Assembly (NCBI RefSeq): GCF_000321225.1
Contig: NW_004450276.1
Coordinates: 4,806,971 to 4,870,970 of the forward strand
Direction: 5' to 3'
DNA from: Odobenus rosmarus divergens
Taxonomy: Eukaryota; Chordata; Mammalia; Carnivora; Odobenidae
Length of the DNA stretch: 64,000 nucleotides
This document shows, in pieces, positions 22,651 through 32,495 of this stretch (position 1 is its first letter; each line of letters begins with the position of its first letter). A program made the translations under genes and the position numbers. Below the pieces are notes generated by a model. That model worked only from the letters and a program-made list of their open reading frames with translations, was not told where the DNA came from and did no database searches.

Positions 22651-23090
22651 CAACTTTATGGGTCACAGAAATTGGAAACAACCCCAATTTCCATCAGCAC
22701 AAGGACGAATACACAAGGCGTGACATATTTGTATGGCGGAATACTACCAGACCCCAATAAAAAGGAATGAACTAGTGATCCACGACACACAGCAATGTGG
22801 CTGAATCTCAAGATAAGGCTGCTGAGCAAAATTCTGAAAAATGACAACTAGTCTATAGGGACAAGAAGCACATCAATGGATAACCCGAAAAGAGAGGTAG
22901 GAGCGAGGAGAGGGAGGGATGTTGCAGGGGCGTGAGAAAACTTTGGGGGGTTATGTGTATGTTCATTATCTTGATGGTAGTGATGGCTTCAGGGGAAAAG
23001 ACATATACCAAAATGTACCAAATTGTTCACTTTGAATATACGCAGTGTATTGTATACCGACTATACCTCAATAAAGCTGTTTAAAAATAA
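22651..23090 (+). mobile_element. L1M 3' end, second head-to-tail copy
   Basis: The same region of L1M appears again: 'ggaaacaaccccaatttcc', 'ggaatactaccagaccccaa', 'gatggtagtgatggcttcag', 'tataccgactatacctcaa', ending in an A-rich tail at 23070-23095. It is clearly diverged from the copy just upstream, so the pair looks like two insertions or an old duplication. Confidence 0.85.
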
Positions 23091-23125
23091 ATACAGAAGA
23101 TAAGCTCTCAAGGGCCTCTCTTCCA

Positions 23126-23220
23126 TGCGGGATCGTGTCTCCACCATGCGCGGAAGCTCTAGCAGGGAAGGAGCGGAGTGTGGGTGCGCCCTCCCGGGGC
23201 GTGGCCTGGCTCACAGCCGG
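23126..23220. other. Local CpG-dense patch
   Basis: I count nine CpG in about 95 bp, much denser than anywhere nearby, between an L1M tail and a MIR. No gene start is visible. It is too short for a CpG island. Confidence 0.6.
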
Positions 23221-23254
23221 TGCTCAGTAAGCACCTGTCACTTCTGATGGCTGA

Positions 23255-23420
23255 GAGTAATGGCTACCATTTCGGGGCTATTATCTGCCCGGCACTATTG
23301 TAAGCACTTGTCATTGATTAAGGCTTTCACCTCCCAATAGCTCGCTGAGTCAGGTTACTGCTCCATTTGCTGCTGAAGAAATCCAGGCGCCCCGCTCCAG
23401 AGCCCCTAGCTCTTTTTAAT
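23255..23420 (+). repeat. MIR SINE
   Basis: 'atggctaccatttcggggc', 'ctgcccggcactattgtaag', 'aggctttcacctcccaatag', 'tcaggttactgctccatttg' and 'ctgctgaagaaatccaggc' follow MIR order. Confidence 0.65.
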
Positions 23421-24532
23421 ATGAACCCGATAGTGCCTTTATGTTAATGCTCAAAATAAACGAGAATTTTCACGAATCCAAAGCCAAGACTTTAGAGCCT
23501 CTGCTGTGGGGGTGCCAGAGAGTTTAAGAGCTAAGACAATGAGCCCAAAATAGCCAAAGAACAGGACTGAAAGAAAAGCCCCGACACCGCCTCCTCAGAG
23601 TAACGGCAAGGATCAAATGAGAAAATGGCTAGAATCTCAATATTAGCTGGACGGCGTCATGATGGTACTCCAGGATAAATCCATCTGGATTACAAGAATT
23701 TAATTAGGAGAGGGGGTTTGCGGGATACGTACGTCTCATTGCAGCACACTTCCACTCAATTACAAGGGCAAATTTAGATTTCTCAGGCTGAGCAGCAGGT
23801 CAGTAAACCAAGAACCCATTCTCATCACCCTCACACTGTATTGCTGCCTCGTGCAGCATGTGGTTCTTTCAGGATGCTCATGGTTTCTCATTGTATAGTC
23901 ACGAGAATCTCATGGAATGGGTGCCTTGCTTTCATTGCTATCCTTGGCATCTACTTTTCTGTTTGGTTCTTTTTTTATTAAATGTTTAATTATAAAGATA
24001 TAGTGTATCCTATGTTGGCACTTTTTGTGAGCTTTGTCCTAAGCCTCCTACATGCTACACACCATGTATTACATAAGTCAGCTACACAAGAGCTGGATGA
24101 ACAAGCCTAGATGATATTATAGCTACTATATATATTATAGTATAGCTATTACAGAATCATCAGAGTCCACTGCGTGCTATAGCATAATCGCTAATGTTAA
24201 CGGTTCACATAATCAGCTCCATTTCATACATTTCAGTGTTCTGTTGGCATAAATGGGTACTAATTTGGGGGCCTAAGAATGTTTCAAAAGTTTTTCCATT
24301 TAAACTAATGGTAATTATATATTTGACTTGAACATTCACTTTAGAGGGGATTTTCAGGAACAAATTAACCACTGAAAAGAAAGAGAAAGGGTACAAATAA
24401 ACAGAAGCGATTAATATCATGGTCATTATTCTTTAAACCCACAACAGCCCATTCATTGGACACTGTTTCCCAAATTGAGTTCTAAGAAACAATACTGAGC
24501 CATTGTTTGGATGGAAAACACTGCTTGAAAGT
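23421..24532. other. Unique DNA, no gene recognised
   Basis: There is no repeat family or gene here. A short AT-rich self-complementary patch (tatagctactatatata) lies near 24117-24150. Confidence 0.45.
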
Positions 24533-24748
24533 AAGTCGGGTACGGGCGCCTGGGTGGCACAGTCATTAAGCGTCTGCCTTCGGATCAGGTCATGATCCCA
24601 GGGTCCTGGGATCGAGCCCCACATCGGGCTCCCTGCTCCGCGGGAAGCGTGCTTCTCCCTCTCCCACTCCCCCTGCTTGTGTTCCTGCTCTCGCTGTGTC
24701 TCTCTCCTTCAAATAAATAAACAAATCTTAAAAAAAAAAAGTCAGGTA
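24533..24748 (+). mobile_element. CAN SINE, arctoid-type younger subtype, sense
   Basis: The head is 'gggcgcctgggtggcacag', then 'aagcgtctgccttcggatc', a B-box region near 24609, a CT-rich middle and an A tail at 24730-24740. The flanks aagtcgggta (24533-24542) and aagtcaggta (24739-24748) form a 10-bp duplication with one mismatch. Confidence 0.95.
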
Positions 24749-25544
24749 GTTCTGTATTAAAGGATTTCTCATATGATACAATACCCCATAAGAGAACATA
24801 GTATACAGCATTTCCCAAAATTATTTATCTTACACTAATATTTCCTAGTTAGGAATGGCCAGGTATTTTGAAATTCAGTTGGTTGATATTGAGAGACATT
24901 TTAAAAGTATAACCAATATGCAGTGTGAGAAAAAAAAAGGTCTTTCAAATCTGAAGACCTGAGTTCAAACACTGACTCAAAAGTTTATGAGGCAACCTCT
25001 CTAATCCTAATACCTCCTTCAGCAAATCAGAGCAACAAATATATCTCTTCCACTGGTGTGTGTATGGAAACACAGAAGGCTATGCAAATTAGAATGAGTT
25101 TCTTCCGGGAAGCATTCAGGTTTCCCTAGCTCTCCCATCACCACGTTCAGCAACTCAATTCAGAGTCAGTAATCGCTTCTCTAAATTCTGCAAACTATTT
25201 AAGGTTTCTAAGTGCTTAGACTAATTTAAAAGGTATTTCCCATTGCTAAAGTAAATAGAGGGAAAGTATCCTTGCCTTGGAAGGTTTCTGCTCAAAGATC
25301 GGGTTCACTTGGGCAAAAGCCTCAAGAACCTAAAGCAGATTTGGCCGCGGGAAAAGTCAAGAATCAGATACACGTATTCCCTACTTCCCATCTTTCCATA
25401 AATCACCCTTCCTTTTAATTTCCATTCTCTTAGAAATCTCCTTCTTCAAGGAATTTTATACCCCCTTTTAATTCATACTGAAGTGTTAGTGACAAACACA
25501 GGCATATTTGATTTTTAGGTGGCTTAAGGAGAGATATATGGAGA
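24749..25544. other. Unique DNA; possible weak MIR piece
   Basis: A fragment near 24955-25015 ('gacctgagttcaaacactg') faintly resembles MIR. Nothing else is recognised. Confidence 0.4.
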
Positions 25545-26161
25545 AAGCTGGTAATATTGTTTATTCTGACATTTCTTCTTTTTTTAAGACTGAGTAGTAT
25601 TTCTTTATATTTATATACCACATTTGAGTACCCATCCATCTGGCAATGAACACTTAGATTGTTTCCACATCTTAGCTATTGTGAATATTAAGATCCTGAT
25701 TTCAGTTCTTTTGGATATATATCCAGAAGTGAGATCATACGGGAATTCTGTTTCCTCAGTCACATGGTAACCATTTCCTCTAGGTTATTCAGTTGGTTAG
25801 CCAATAATTGTTCATAGTAGTCCATTTTGATCCTTTCTACTTCTGTGTCATTAGTTGTAATGCCTCTTCTTTTGTTTCTAATTTTATTTATTTGAGTTTT
25901 CTCTCTTTTCTTCTTAGTTTAGCTAAGCGTTTGTCAACTTTTTAATCATTTCAAAAAAAACAACTCAGTTTTGTTGATTTTTTTCCATTTTCTATTTAAT
26001 TCCTTACTGATCTAAGCTTTGCTATTTCCTTCCTTCTGCTAACTTTGGCATCGGTTCATTCTTCTTGTTTTAGCTCCTTCTGTAAGCTATAAAGTCAGAC
26101 TGTTTATTTGAGGTCTTTTTTTCTTTTTTAGTTTATGTGTTTATTGCTATGAACTCCCCTC

Positions 26162-26844
26162 TTAGAACTGCTTCTGCTCCATCCCATAGTTTTGGTATGT
26201 TGTATTTTGGGGAGTTTTTGTCTCACGATATTTTCTAATTTCCTCCTTTATTTCTTCTTTGACCCAGTGGTGACTCAAGAATGTCATTAATTTCCACATT
26301 TTTGTGACGTTTCCAGTTTTCCTTCTGCTATTAACTTCAAGTTTCATTCCACTGCGATCAGAAAAGTTAGTTGGTATAATTTCAGCCTTCTTAAATTTGC
26401 TGAGACTTGTTTTGTGACCCAACATGTGATCCATCCTTGAGAAAGATTTATGTGTACTTGAAAAGATTGTGTTTTCTGCTGTTGTTGGGTGGAATCTGCT
26501 ATTTATGTCTCTTAGGTCCTTGTGGTCTGTAGTGTCGCTCAAGTCCTGTGTTTTCTTACTGGCCTTTCATCTGAAGGTTCTATCCACTGTTGAAAGTGGA
26601 AGTTGAAATCTCCTATTATTACTGTATTGTTGCCTTGTTCTCCCTTCAGTTCTGTCAATGCTTTATATATTATATATTTAGCTACTCTGAGGTCAGGTGC
26701 ATATATATTTGTTATATCTTCTTGGTAAATGGACCCTTTTATCATTATGGAATATTTTTGTTTGGGCTCTTCAATAGTTTTTGGAAAATCTATCTTATTT
26801 GATATAAGTATGCCCCCCCACTCTCTTTTTGTTACCATTTGCAT
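26162..26844 (-). pseudogene. Broken L1 ORF2 endonuclease domain
   Basis: Two minus-strand frames together carry most of the AP-like endonuclease domain of L1 ORF2p, the part that nicks target DNA in active elements. Frame 26539-26844 holds 'GSIYQEDITNIYAPDLRVAK' and the catalytic 'GDFN' strand. Frame 26162-26542 holds 'HKTSLSKFKKAEIIP' and 'NFSDRSGMKLEV', then 'EEIKEEIRKY' leading out of the domain. A frameshift near 26540 separates them. The usual catalytic SDH triad near the domain end reads SDR here, so the key histidine is lost as well. No start codon context or downstream reverse transcriptase remains in frame. It is clearly dead. Confidence 0.88.
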
Positions 26845-27151
26845 GGCATATCTTTTTCTAACCCTTCACTTTTAGCCTATGTATGTCTTTAAATCTAAAG
26901 ATAGTATCTTGTAGGCAGCATATGGATGGGTTACTTTTTTTAATGCACTCCACCACTTTATTTCTTTTCATTAGGGAATTTAATCCATTTATATTTAAAG
27001 TGTTTATTGATAGAAAAGGATTTACTGCTGCCATTTTGTTAGCTGTTTTCTGTTAGTCTTTTGTAGCTATTTTGTTTGGCTTTTCTTCTCTTGCTGTCTC
27101 CCTTTGTGTTTTGTTGATTTCTGTATTGATATGCTTTGATTCCTTTCCATG

Positions 27152-27173
27152 TCTGTGTGTGTGTGTGTGTGTG
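27152..27173 (+). repeat. (TG)n microsatellite in the antisense L1
   Basis: About ten uninterrupted TG units run over this short interval, ending 'gtacactc'. Confidence 0.9.
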
Positions 27174-27262
27174 TACACTCTACAGGTATTTATATTGAGC
27201 TGCTGTTGAACCCCTCTAGCAAATTTTTCAGTTCAGTTATTGCATTCCTCAGCTGCTTAATT

Positions 27263-27708
27263 TCTCTTTAATTTTTTTTTTAAGATTTTATGGGGTGCCT
27301 GGGTGGCTCAGTTCGTTAAGCAACTGCCTTCGGCTCAGGTCATGATCCTGGAGTCCCGGGATCGAGTCCCTCATCGGGCTCCCTGCTCAGCAGGAAGTCT
27401 GCTTCTCCCTCTGGCCCTCCCCCCTCTCATGCTCATTCTATCTCATTCTCTCTCTCAAATAAATAAATAAAATCTTTAAAAAAAAATTTTTTTAAGATTT
27501 TATTTATTTGTCAGAGAGAGAGAGCAAGGGCAAGAGAGAGTGAGCGAGAGTACAAGCAGGGGGAGCTGCAGGCAGAGGGAGAAGCAGGCTCCCCGCCAAG
27601 CAAGGAGCCCGATGCGGGGCTTGATCCCAGAGCACTGGGATCATGACCCGAGCCAAAGGCAGCTGCCCAACTGACTGAGCCACTCAGGCATCTCTCTCTT
27701 TGATTTTT
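27263..27708 (-). mobile_element. CAN SINE, antisense, split by a second SINE
   Basis: Its T-rich tail starts at 27271-27290 and resumes at 27487. The body (GA-rich, then 'ccgatgcggggcttgatccc', then the head complement 'ctgactgagccactcaggc') ends near 27694. The flanks tctctttaattttt (27263-27276) and tctctttgattttt (27695-27708) form a 14-bp duplication with one mismatch. The T-rich end of the left copy overlaps the SINE tail. Confidence 0.9.
27291..27486 (+). mobile_element. CAN SINE, younger subtype, sense, nested in the tail of the antisense SINE
   Basis: The head is 'ggggtgcctgggtggctcag', followed by 'ctgccttcggctcaggtc' and 'gagtcccgggatcgagtccc', a CT-rich middle and an 'aaataaataaaatc' tail. 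The target duplication tttttttaagatttta lies at 27275-27290 and 27487-27502, inside the tail of the outer SINE. Together the two SINEs form an inverted pair with almost no spacer between their tails. Confidence 0.95.
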
Positions 27709-27750
27709 AAAAAATATTTTCTATCTCTGTTGGAAGGGAGAATTCTTCAC

Positions 27751-30594
27751 CCATGCTTTTAACATAATGTGGGATGAGACAATAGCAAAAGATAGAGGAT
27801 AAAATGAGGGTTTATCAACCTTCAGCCTAATTTTAAATGTAACTATTAATAGGAAGACTAATAGTAATAATTAAGGACCATGTCAATGCAACTATTAATA
27901 ATAAAAATACGTTTTTATTAATAACTATTAATAATAAATAATATGTTTAAAAGAATTTGGACAAAATCTGGGTAGACCCTGGGGCAACTGCTATAATCTA
28001 AGATTTATTTTACCAGGTAAGCTAGGATGTATGGTCAACATGCTAGACACGCTATTTAAAGAACAGTGAAATTGTTAACAATGAAGAAGAAGAAGAAGAA
28101 GAAAAGTAGGAGGAGGAAGTGGAGAAGAAGAAGATTAAGAAGAAGAAAAAAAGGAGAAAAAGAAGGAGAAATAGGAGGAGGAGGAGTGGGGAAGGAGAAG
28201 GTATATCCAAGGCAACTCAGAAAAATTGGGAAATTGTTGTTGGACATAAAAGATGCTGTTTCTGTTCTGCTTCGGCACTTAAATGTGTCTTTGTTTCTTC
28301 CTCTTTCCAAAAATGAGTTGTGCTTACTCAATGCCCAAAGAGATGAACTAGATATTATATAAAATCCCTTCTAGCTCTAGCATATTGTGATCTTTTTCCT
28401 GCTTTTTTAAAGTCTGAACATAAAAGATCAGAAATATTCCTGTGCTTTACAACAGGTTCAAAGCTAATTGGACATTTTTCATCATCCCTCTATTTTTATG
28501 TTAATAGTTGATCACGTACAATATGTGGAAATATTGCAAAATTCAAGCACCATGTAACAATTTTCATAAGTGACTTAGGTTTTATTTTCAACTGTGAATT
28601 TTAAACATAATTACTCTATGTGTGAAAAGAACTCTTTTTCTTTACATAACACTTGTCATTCCCAGTCATTTCTAATGAAAGCAACTCTCTTTTTTCTAAA
28701 AAAAACAAACAAACAAATGAAAACGTAGTAGTCACCTTCTTCACCCCTTTACTTTCACTTTACTCAGCATTTACAGCTTACACTAATTAATTTGTGTGCC
28801 CTTCATTAAATGTGCACTGATTGGAGCAGAAGTTAAGCACTGAGAAGCTCATCAAGCCATTTCATCTATTTTAGTATAATGAATCCACCAGGATTATCGG
28901 CCATTTCCCGATCCGTGGACTTCTGAGATGACAACTACCACCCTTGGCTCCACATCTTGAGGACCAGTCACTGAACTTGACCTTGTGGGTAACACTGACC
29001 CCCAGTCTGGCTCATAACCCAAGGGCAGTGCTTATATCCTTGAGGTTGGACATGTGGGAATAATGCCCATGAGGAAGGGATGTGTATCAGTTCTTAAATT
29101 GTGGGCTCTCGGACTGTAACTGCCACTTCAGATCGTAAGTTCAAAAGTATGAGCTGCAACTTCAAGCTCTCACTCTGTGTCTGGGCAGTATCTGCTTGAC
29201 CCAACCCCACCCTGGATAGTCAAATGTTTTCATATGGACCCATACTCACAAAGGCCTAGTAGATATCAATAAAATATAAACCAATTGATGTCCCTTCTGC
29301 AAGGTGAAGGGCACACTGAAAGTGGGTCATGGATTTTGCCTTCAAGGTCAGAAAGTCTTAGGCTGCAGTCATGTCCTAGCCGTGGGAATAAAGCAAGAAT
29401 TATGAAGGACAAATTTGGGCTCAACTAATTAAAGAACAATTCCTTTCCAGCAACAAAACATCCAGCCTCATGTGGAAATGGGTCTCTATTTGAGAAGTAC
29501 CTTGATGGTCCCCTGCATGAGCTGTGGAAGCCGCAATGCCTGCCTTTAGTGAGCCGTAGCTCTGGATCATTCTCATCCAGTTTTTGGATGCTATTTTTCT
29601 GCAACAATCACAACCCCCCAAGTCGCTGATTTCTGTTATTGAACTCCCAGTTTTTAAGCTACTAAGCATGTTTTTAAAAGATTTTTTTTATAACTTGGCC
29701 TTTTTTCTACACTTTCATATAATGTCCTTATTTTAAAATAGCACTTTTAAAGGTTTTGAGAATGGGAAATTTCAAAATGGTAAAAAGCAATTGCTTTAGT
29801 TACAAAGTAGTCCAGGTTATGTTCCATTTTATTTCCCTTTCCTTTATGCTCAAAAAAAAAAAATAGTCAAGAACAAATAAAATAATACCAGTTGCAGTGG
29901 GAACACTTTGAAATCGGTGGTTAAAAAAAATAGCCATATTTTCCACTGAAGGCCACAGCACATTTTAAAATGTGAAACTCTATAAAAATGGTCAGTATTA
30001 GTATACTTGTGTTTCTCAACCAGGAAGGCATATAAATTCGTGACAGGATGTTATATTGAATAAAGATGCCATAAAATAAAATAATATGAGTACTTGCTTG
30101 GGTTTTGATTTCTAATCTCAAAAATCAACATACCAATTTTACAGATTCTCAGATATAGGCCTGGATCCTAGTATCTGGTTATGAAGGTTTGAGCATTTCA
30201 GATGGAGAAAATCTTCAATATATAGGATGAAACACCACCCTGGGTTTTACAAAGATCATTTGGTAAAGACAATTTATGAGTAGAGTCCACTGAATTTTGC
30301 CACATGGTTCCACAGTTGAGGAGGATTATGGACGGGAGTATGGCTTGCCAAGAAAGAATATAGATTTGGATCACCAATCTTCTGTCTTCTATCCTCTTTG
30401 TTCCATTCTATTTTACTTAAGCTAATGGCCCCTAATTGCCAAGAGGAATCAAATAATTCATAATCCACAGAAAACCAGATGCTCCATTGGCCCTCAGGGA
30501 CCCCATGGGCGAATGTGATGCAGGTAGAAAGAAGAAGTAAGTTACAAAGGCAAACTGGCAACTCCCCCCAATGTGACAAACCACGAAAGCCATT
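27751..30594. other. Unique AT-rich DNA with a purine tract
   Basis: Apart from the purine tract at 28081-28200 and repeated 'aactattaata' words at 27841, 27890 and 27923, I recognise no repeat or gene in 2.8 kb. Frames outside the purine tract stay at or below about 100 codons and show no domain. Confidence 0.45.
28081..28200 (+). repeat. Homopurine (GAA/GGA-rich) tract
   Basis: About 120 bases are almost all A and G, with gaa units first and gga/aag mixtures after, broken by only a few T. The lysine/arginine-rich frame across it is an artefact of this composition. Confidence 0.92.
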
Positions 30595-30831
30595 TGGATG
30601 ATCACAGCTTTATTTTTTTTTAAAGATTTTATTTATTTATTTGACAGAGAGAGAGAGAGAGAGAGCACAAGTAGGCAGAGAGGCAGGCAGAGGGAGAGGG
30701 AGAAGCAGGCTTCCGCCGAGCAGGGAGCCCGATGAGGGACTTGATCCCAGGACCCTGGGATCACGACCTGAGCTGAAGGCAGCCACTTAACCAACTGAGC
30801 CACCCAGGCACCCTGGATGATCACAGCTTTA
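30595..30831 (-). mobile_element. CAN SINE, antisense, with perfect 18-bp target-site duplication
   Basis: The T-rich tail lies at 30613-30620, followed by a (GA)n block at 30647-30665, a body with 'ggagcccgatgagggacttg', and the head complement 'ctgagccacccaggcaccc' ending at 30813. The exact 18-bp repeat starting tggatgatcacagc occurs at 30595-30612 and 30814-30831. The intact duplication points to a young insertion. Confidence 0.97.
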
Positions 30832-32309
30832 AAAGGTCAAAGTTCATTTTACATAAAATCAATTCAAACATGCAAGAGCAGTAAGCTATGCTGATTAATT
30901 CAATTTCATAAAGCATGAAAAACAGACATTCTTCTATATGCTTAATCACAGGGATTGGAGTATCCACTAAATTATTTCACAAACATAGACACCGTACATA
31001 TTCCTGGCATAGAAGCTCAACTTTCTCATCCAGTCCAGCTTTTCTTTAGCAATAAAATTTGCACTATAGCTTGAAAAAAAAATAGCTGGTATAATGAGTT
31101 ATATATATGAGAGCTAGAACATTCTCAATTTCTTTTTACTTGTTCAGTAATGTAGATGCCTATGCCCTTATTACAAAGAAGAAAGAGACAGTTGGTACAG
31201 GGACCAGTGTTCTAGGATGACTAGGCTTTAAAAGCCCTAGTAATTAACTTAGGCTATTTATACCCAGGAATCTGGTGTCAACCGCTTGTCTTTGGCAAAC
31301 AGGTTCACCGGCTTTCAAAACCTCACAGACAACTGCTCCTTCCCATCAGCATCTCATTATACACTGATTGTATAAAACACACTCCCATCTATGACCCCGG
31401 TCTTTGCCATTGGCAGAAAGGTGTTCGTTTCGGAGGATTTTCTTGTCCTATGTTCCAGATTTTTCTCACCCATTTAAATCTCTGCTAAATAGAAGTGTCT
31501 TATTTTTCTCTGATGTCTGTCCCCCTGCATCATTCCTTTGATGGTACTTCTCATTTGCAGCTCCTTTTTCATAGTCCCTAAACCATCTAGTATCATTTCA
31601 TAAAAATTCCTCTTGGTTTCCTTTAAGCCCCGCAGTATGCTTGTTAGTTCATGGGTACTTTTTACCCCAGCTCCTCCCTAACTAATGAATCTTCTCAATC
31701 TGAAGATTCCGTAATCTCTCAGGCCTTGACAGGATTTTCAGAAGTTCAGACTGAAGAGTATAGGCCATTCCACTCTACTTTCCTGTTTAAAGAAAGAAAG
31801 TCTGCTGTGTTTAATTTTGCTGTCTGCTGGGATGCTCCCAAGCTTGCACCGCACTCGTGAATTTTCGCTCTCCTTGCTGGTGCAGCAAGCTGACTCAGTT
31901 TCTAAATTCATTTCCAAAAGAACTTGTACTATGTATAAAGGCCTGATTCTGCTGTCATCTCTAAAAACATGCCTATGAAACAGCTTATGACCTCTTGGGT
32001 TTTTAGGGTTATTTTTTTTCTCTATTTCTCATAGTCTTAATAGGCTTTTTTAAAATTTTATATCTTGAATCTATTCTTTTGGCCTGAGATGACAAGTTGC
32101 CATTCCATAACTGACCCCATTAACCCTAAGCAGTTCCTTTCCACTGAGGACAGGATTCTGTACCAGCAGGAGGGGAACAGAAGTGAAGGCCAAATCCCAG
32201 TTCAGCTGTGCCTCCGACCTGCTGCTGGAAAGAACCAGCCACCCCAGAGGCCCTCCCCCTGATGAGATTTCTGAGGACGGACTCAGATTCCAGGGTTTTC
32301 CAGGCGGTT
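30832..32309. other. Unique DNA, no gene recognised
   Basis: No repeat family or gene is recognised. Frames stay below about 70 codons. Confidence 0.45.
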
Positions 32310-32495
32310 CGAATGACAGGTAGAGTGCAGGTTCTGAACTGGGTGCTTGTAGATTTGCATCCCAGCTGGACATCTTACTAACTGTGGGGTCTTAGGCCAA
32401 TTATTTAACCTTTCAGATCCTGGACTGCCTCCAGGGCTGCAGTGAAGAAGAATAGATACTATGCATTCAATCCAGTAAGTATTAGCTATTAGGAC
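32310..32495 (+). repeat. MIR SINE
   Basis: 'agtgcaggttctgaactggg', 'gatttgcatcccagctgg', 'acttactaactgtggggtct'-like order, 'aggccaattatttaacctttc' and the closing 'agtaagtattagctatta' follow MIR. Confidence 0.72.

Larger units (their letters stand above)
25545..27750 (-). mobile_element. Antisense L1 (ORF2 endonuclease side and upstream), host of two nested SINEs
   Basis: On the minus strand this runs from an L1 3' fragment (25545-25745), past an internal deletion near 25745-25780, through the N-terminal half of ORF2 (about 25790-26860) and on towards the 5' region, which resumes after the SINEs to about 27750. Complement landmarks on the plus strand are 'tttgagttttctctcttttc', 'tcccatagttttggtatgttg', 'tgtgacccaacatgtgatcc', 'cttgtaggcagcatatgg' and 'cagttcagttattgcattcc'. 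It is old and heavily decayed. Confidence 0.9.

Noticed and set aside
27841..27950. Repeated 'aactattaata' words with partly self-complementary AT sequence
   Set aside because: Low-complexity AT-rich DNA; spacing is irregular and units are too short for a defined element.
28066..28362. Lysine/arginine-rich frames that could suggest a nuclear protein
   Set aside because: They are produced by the GAA/GGA purine tract; the reading is compositional.
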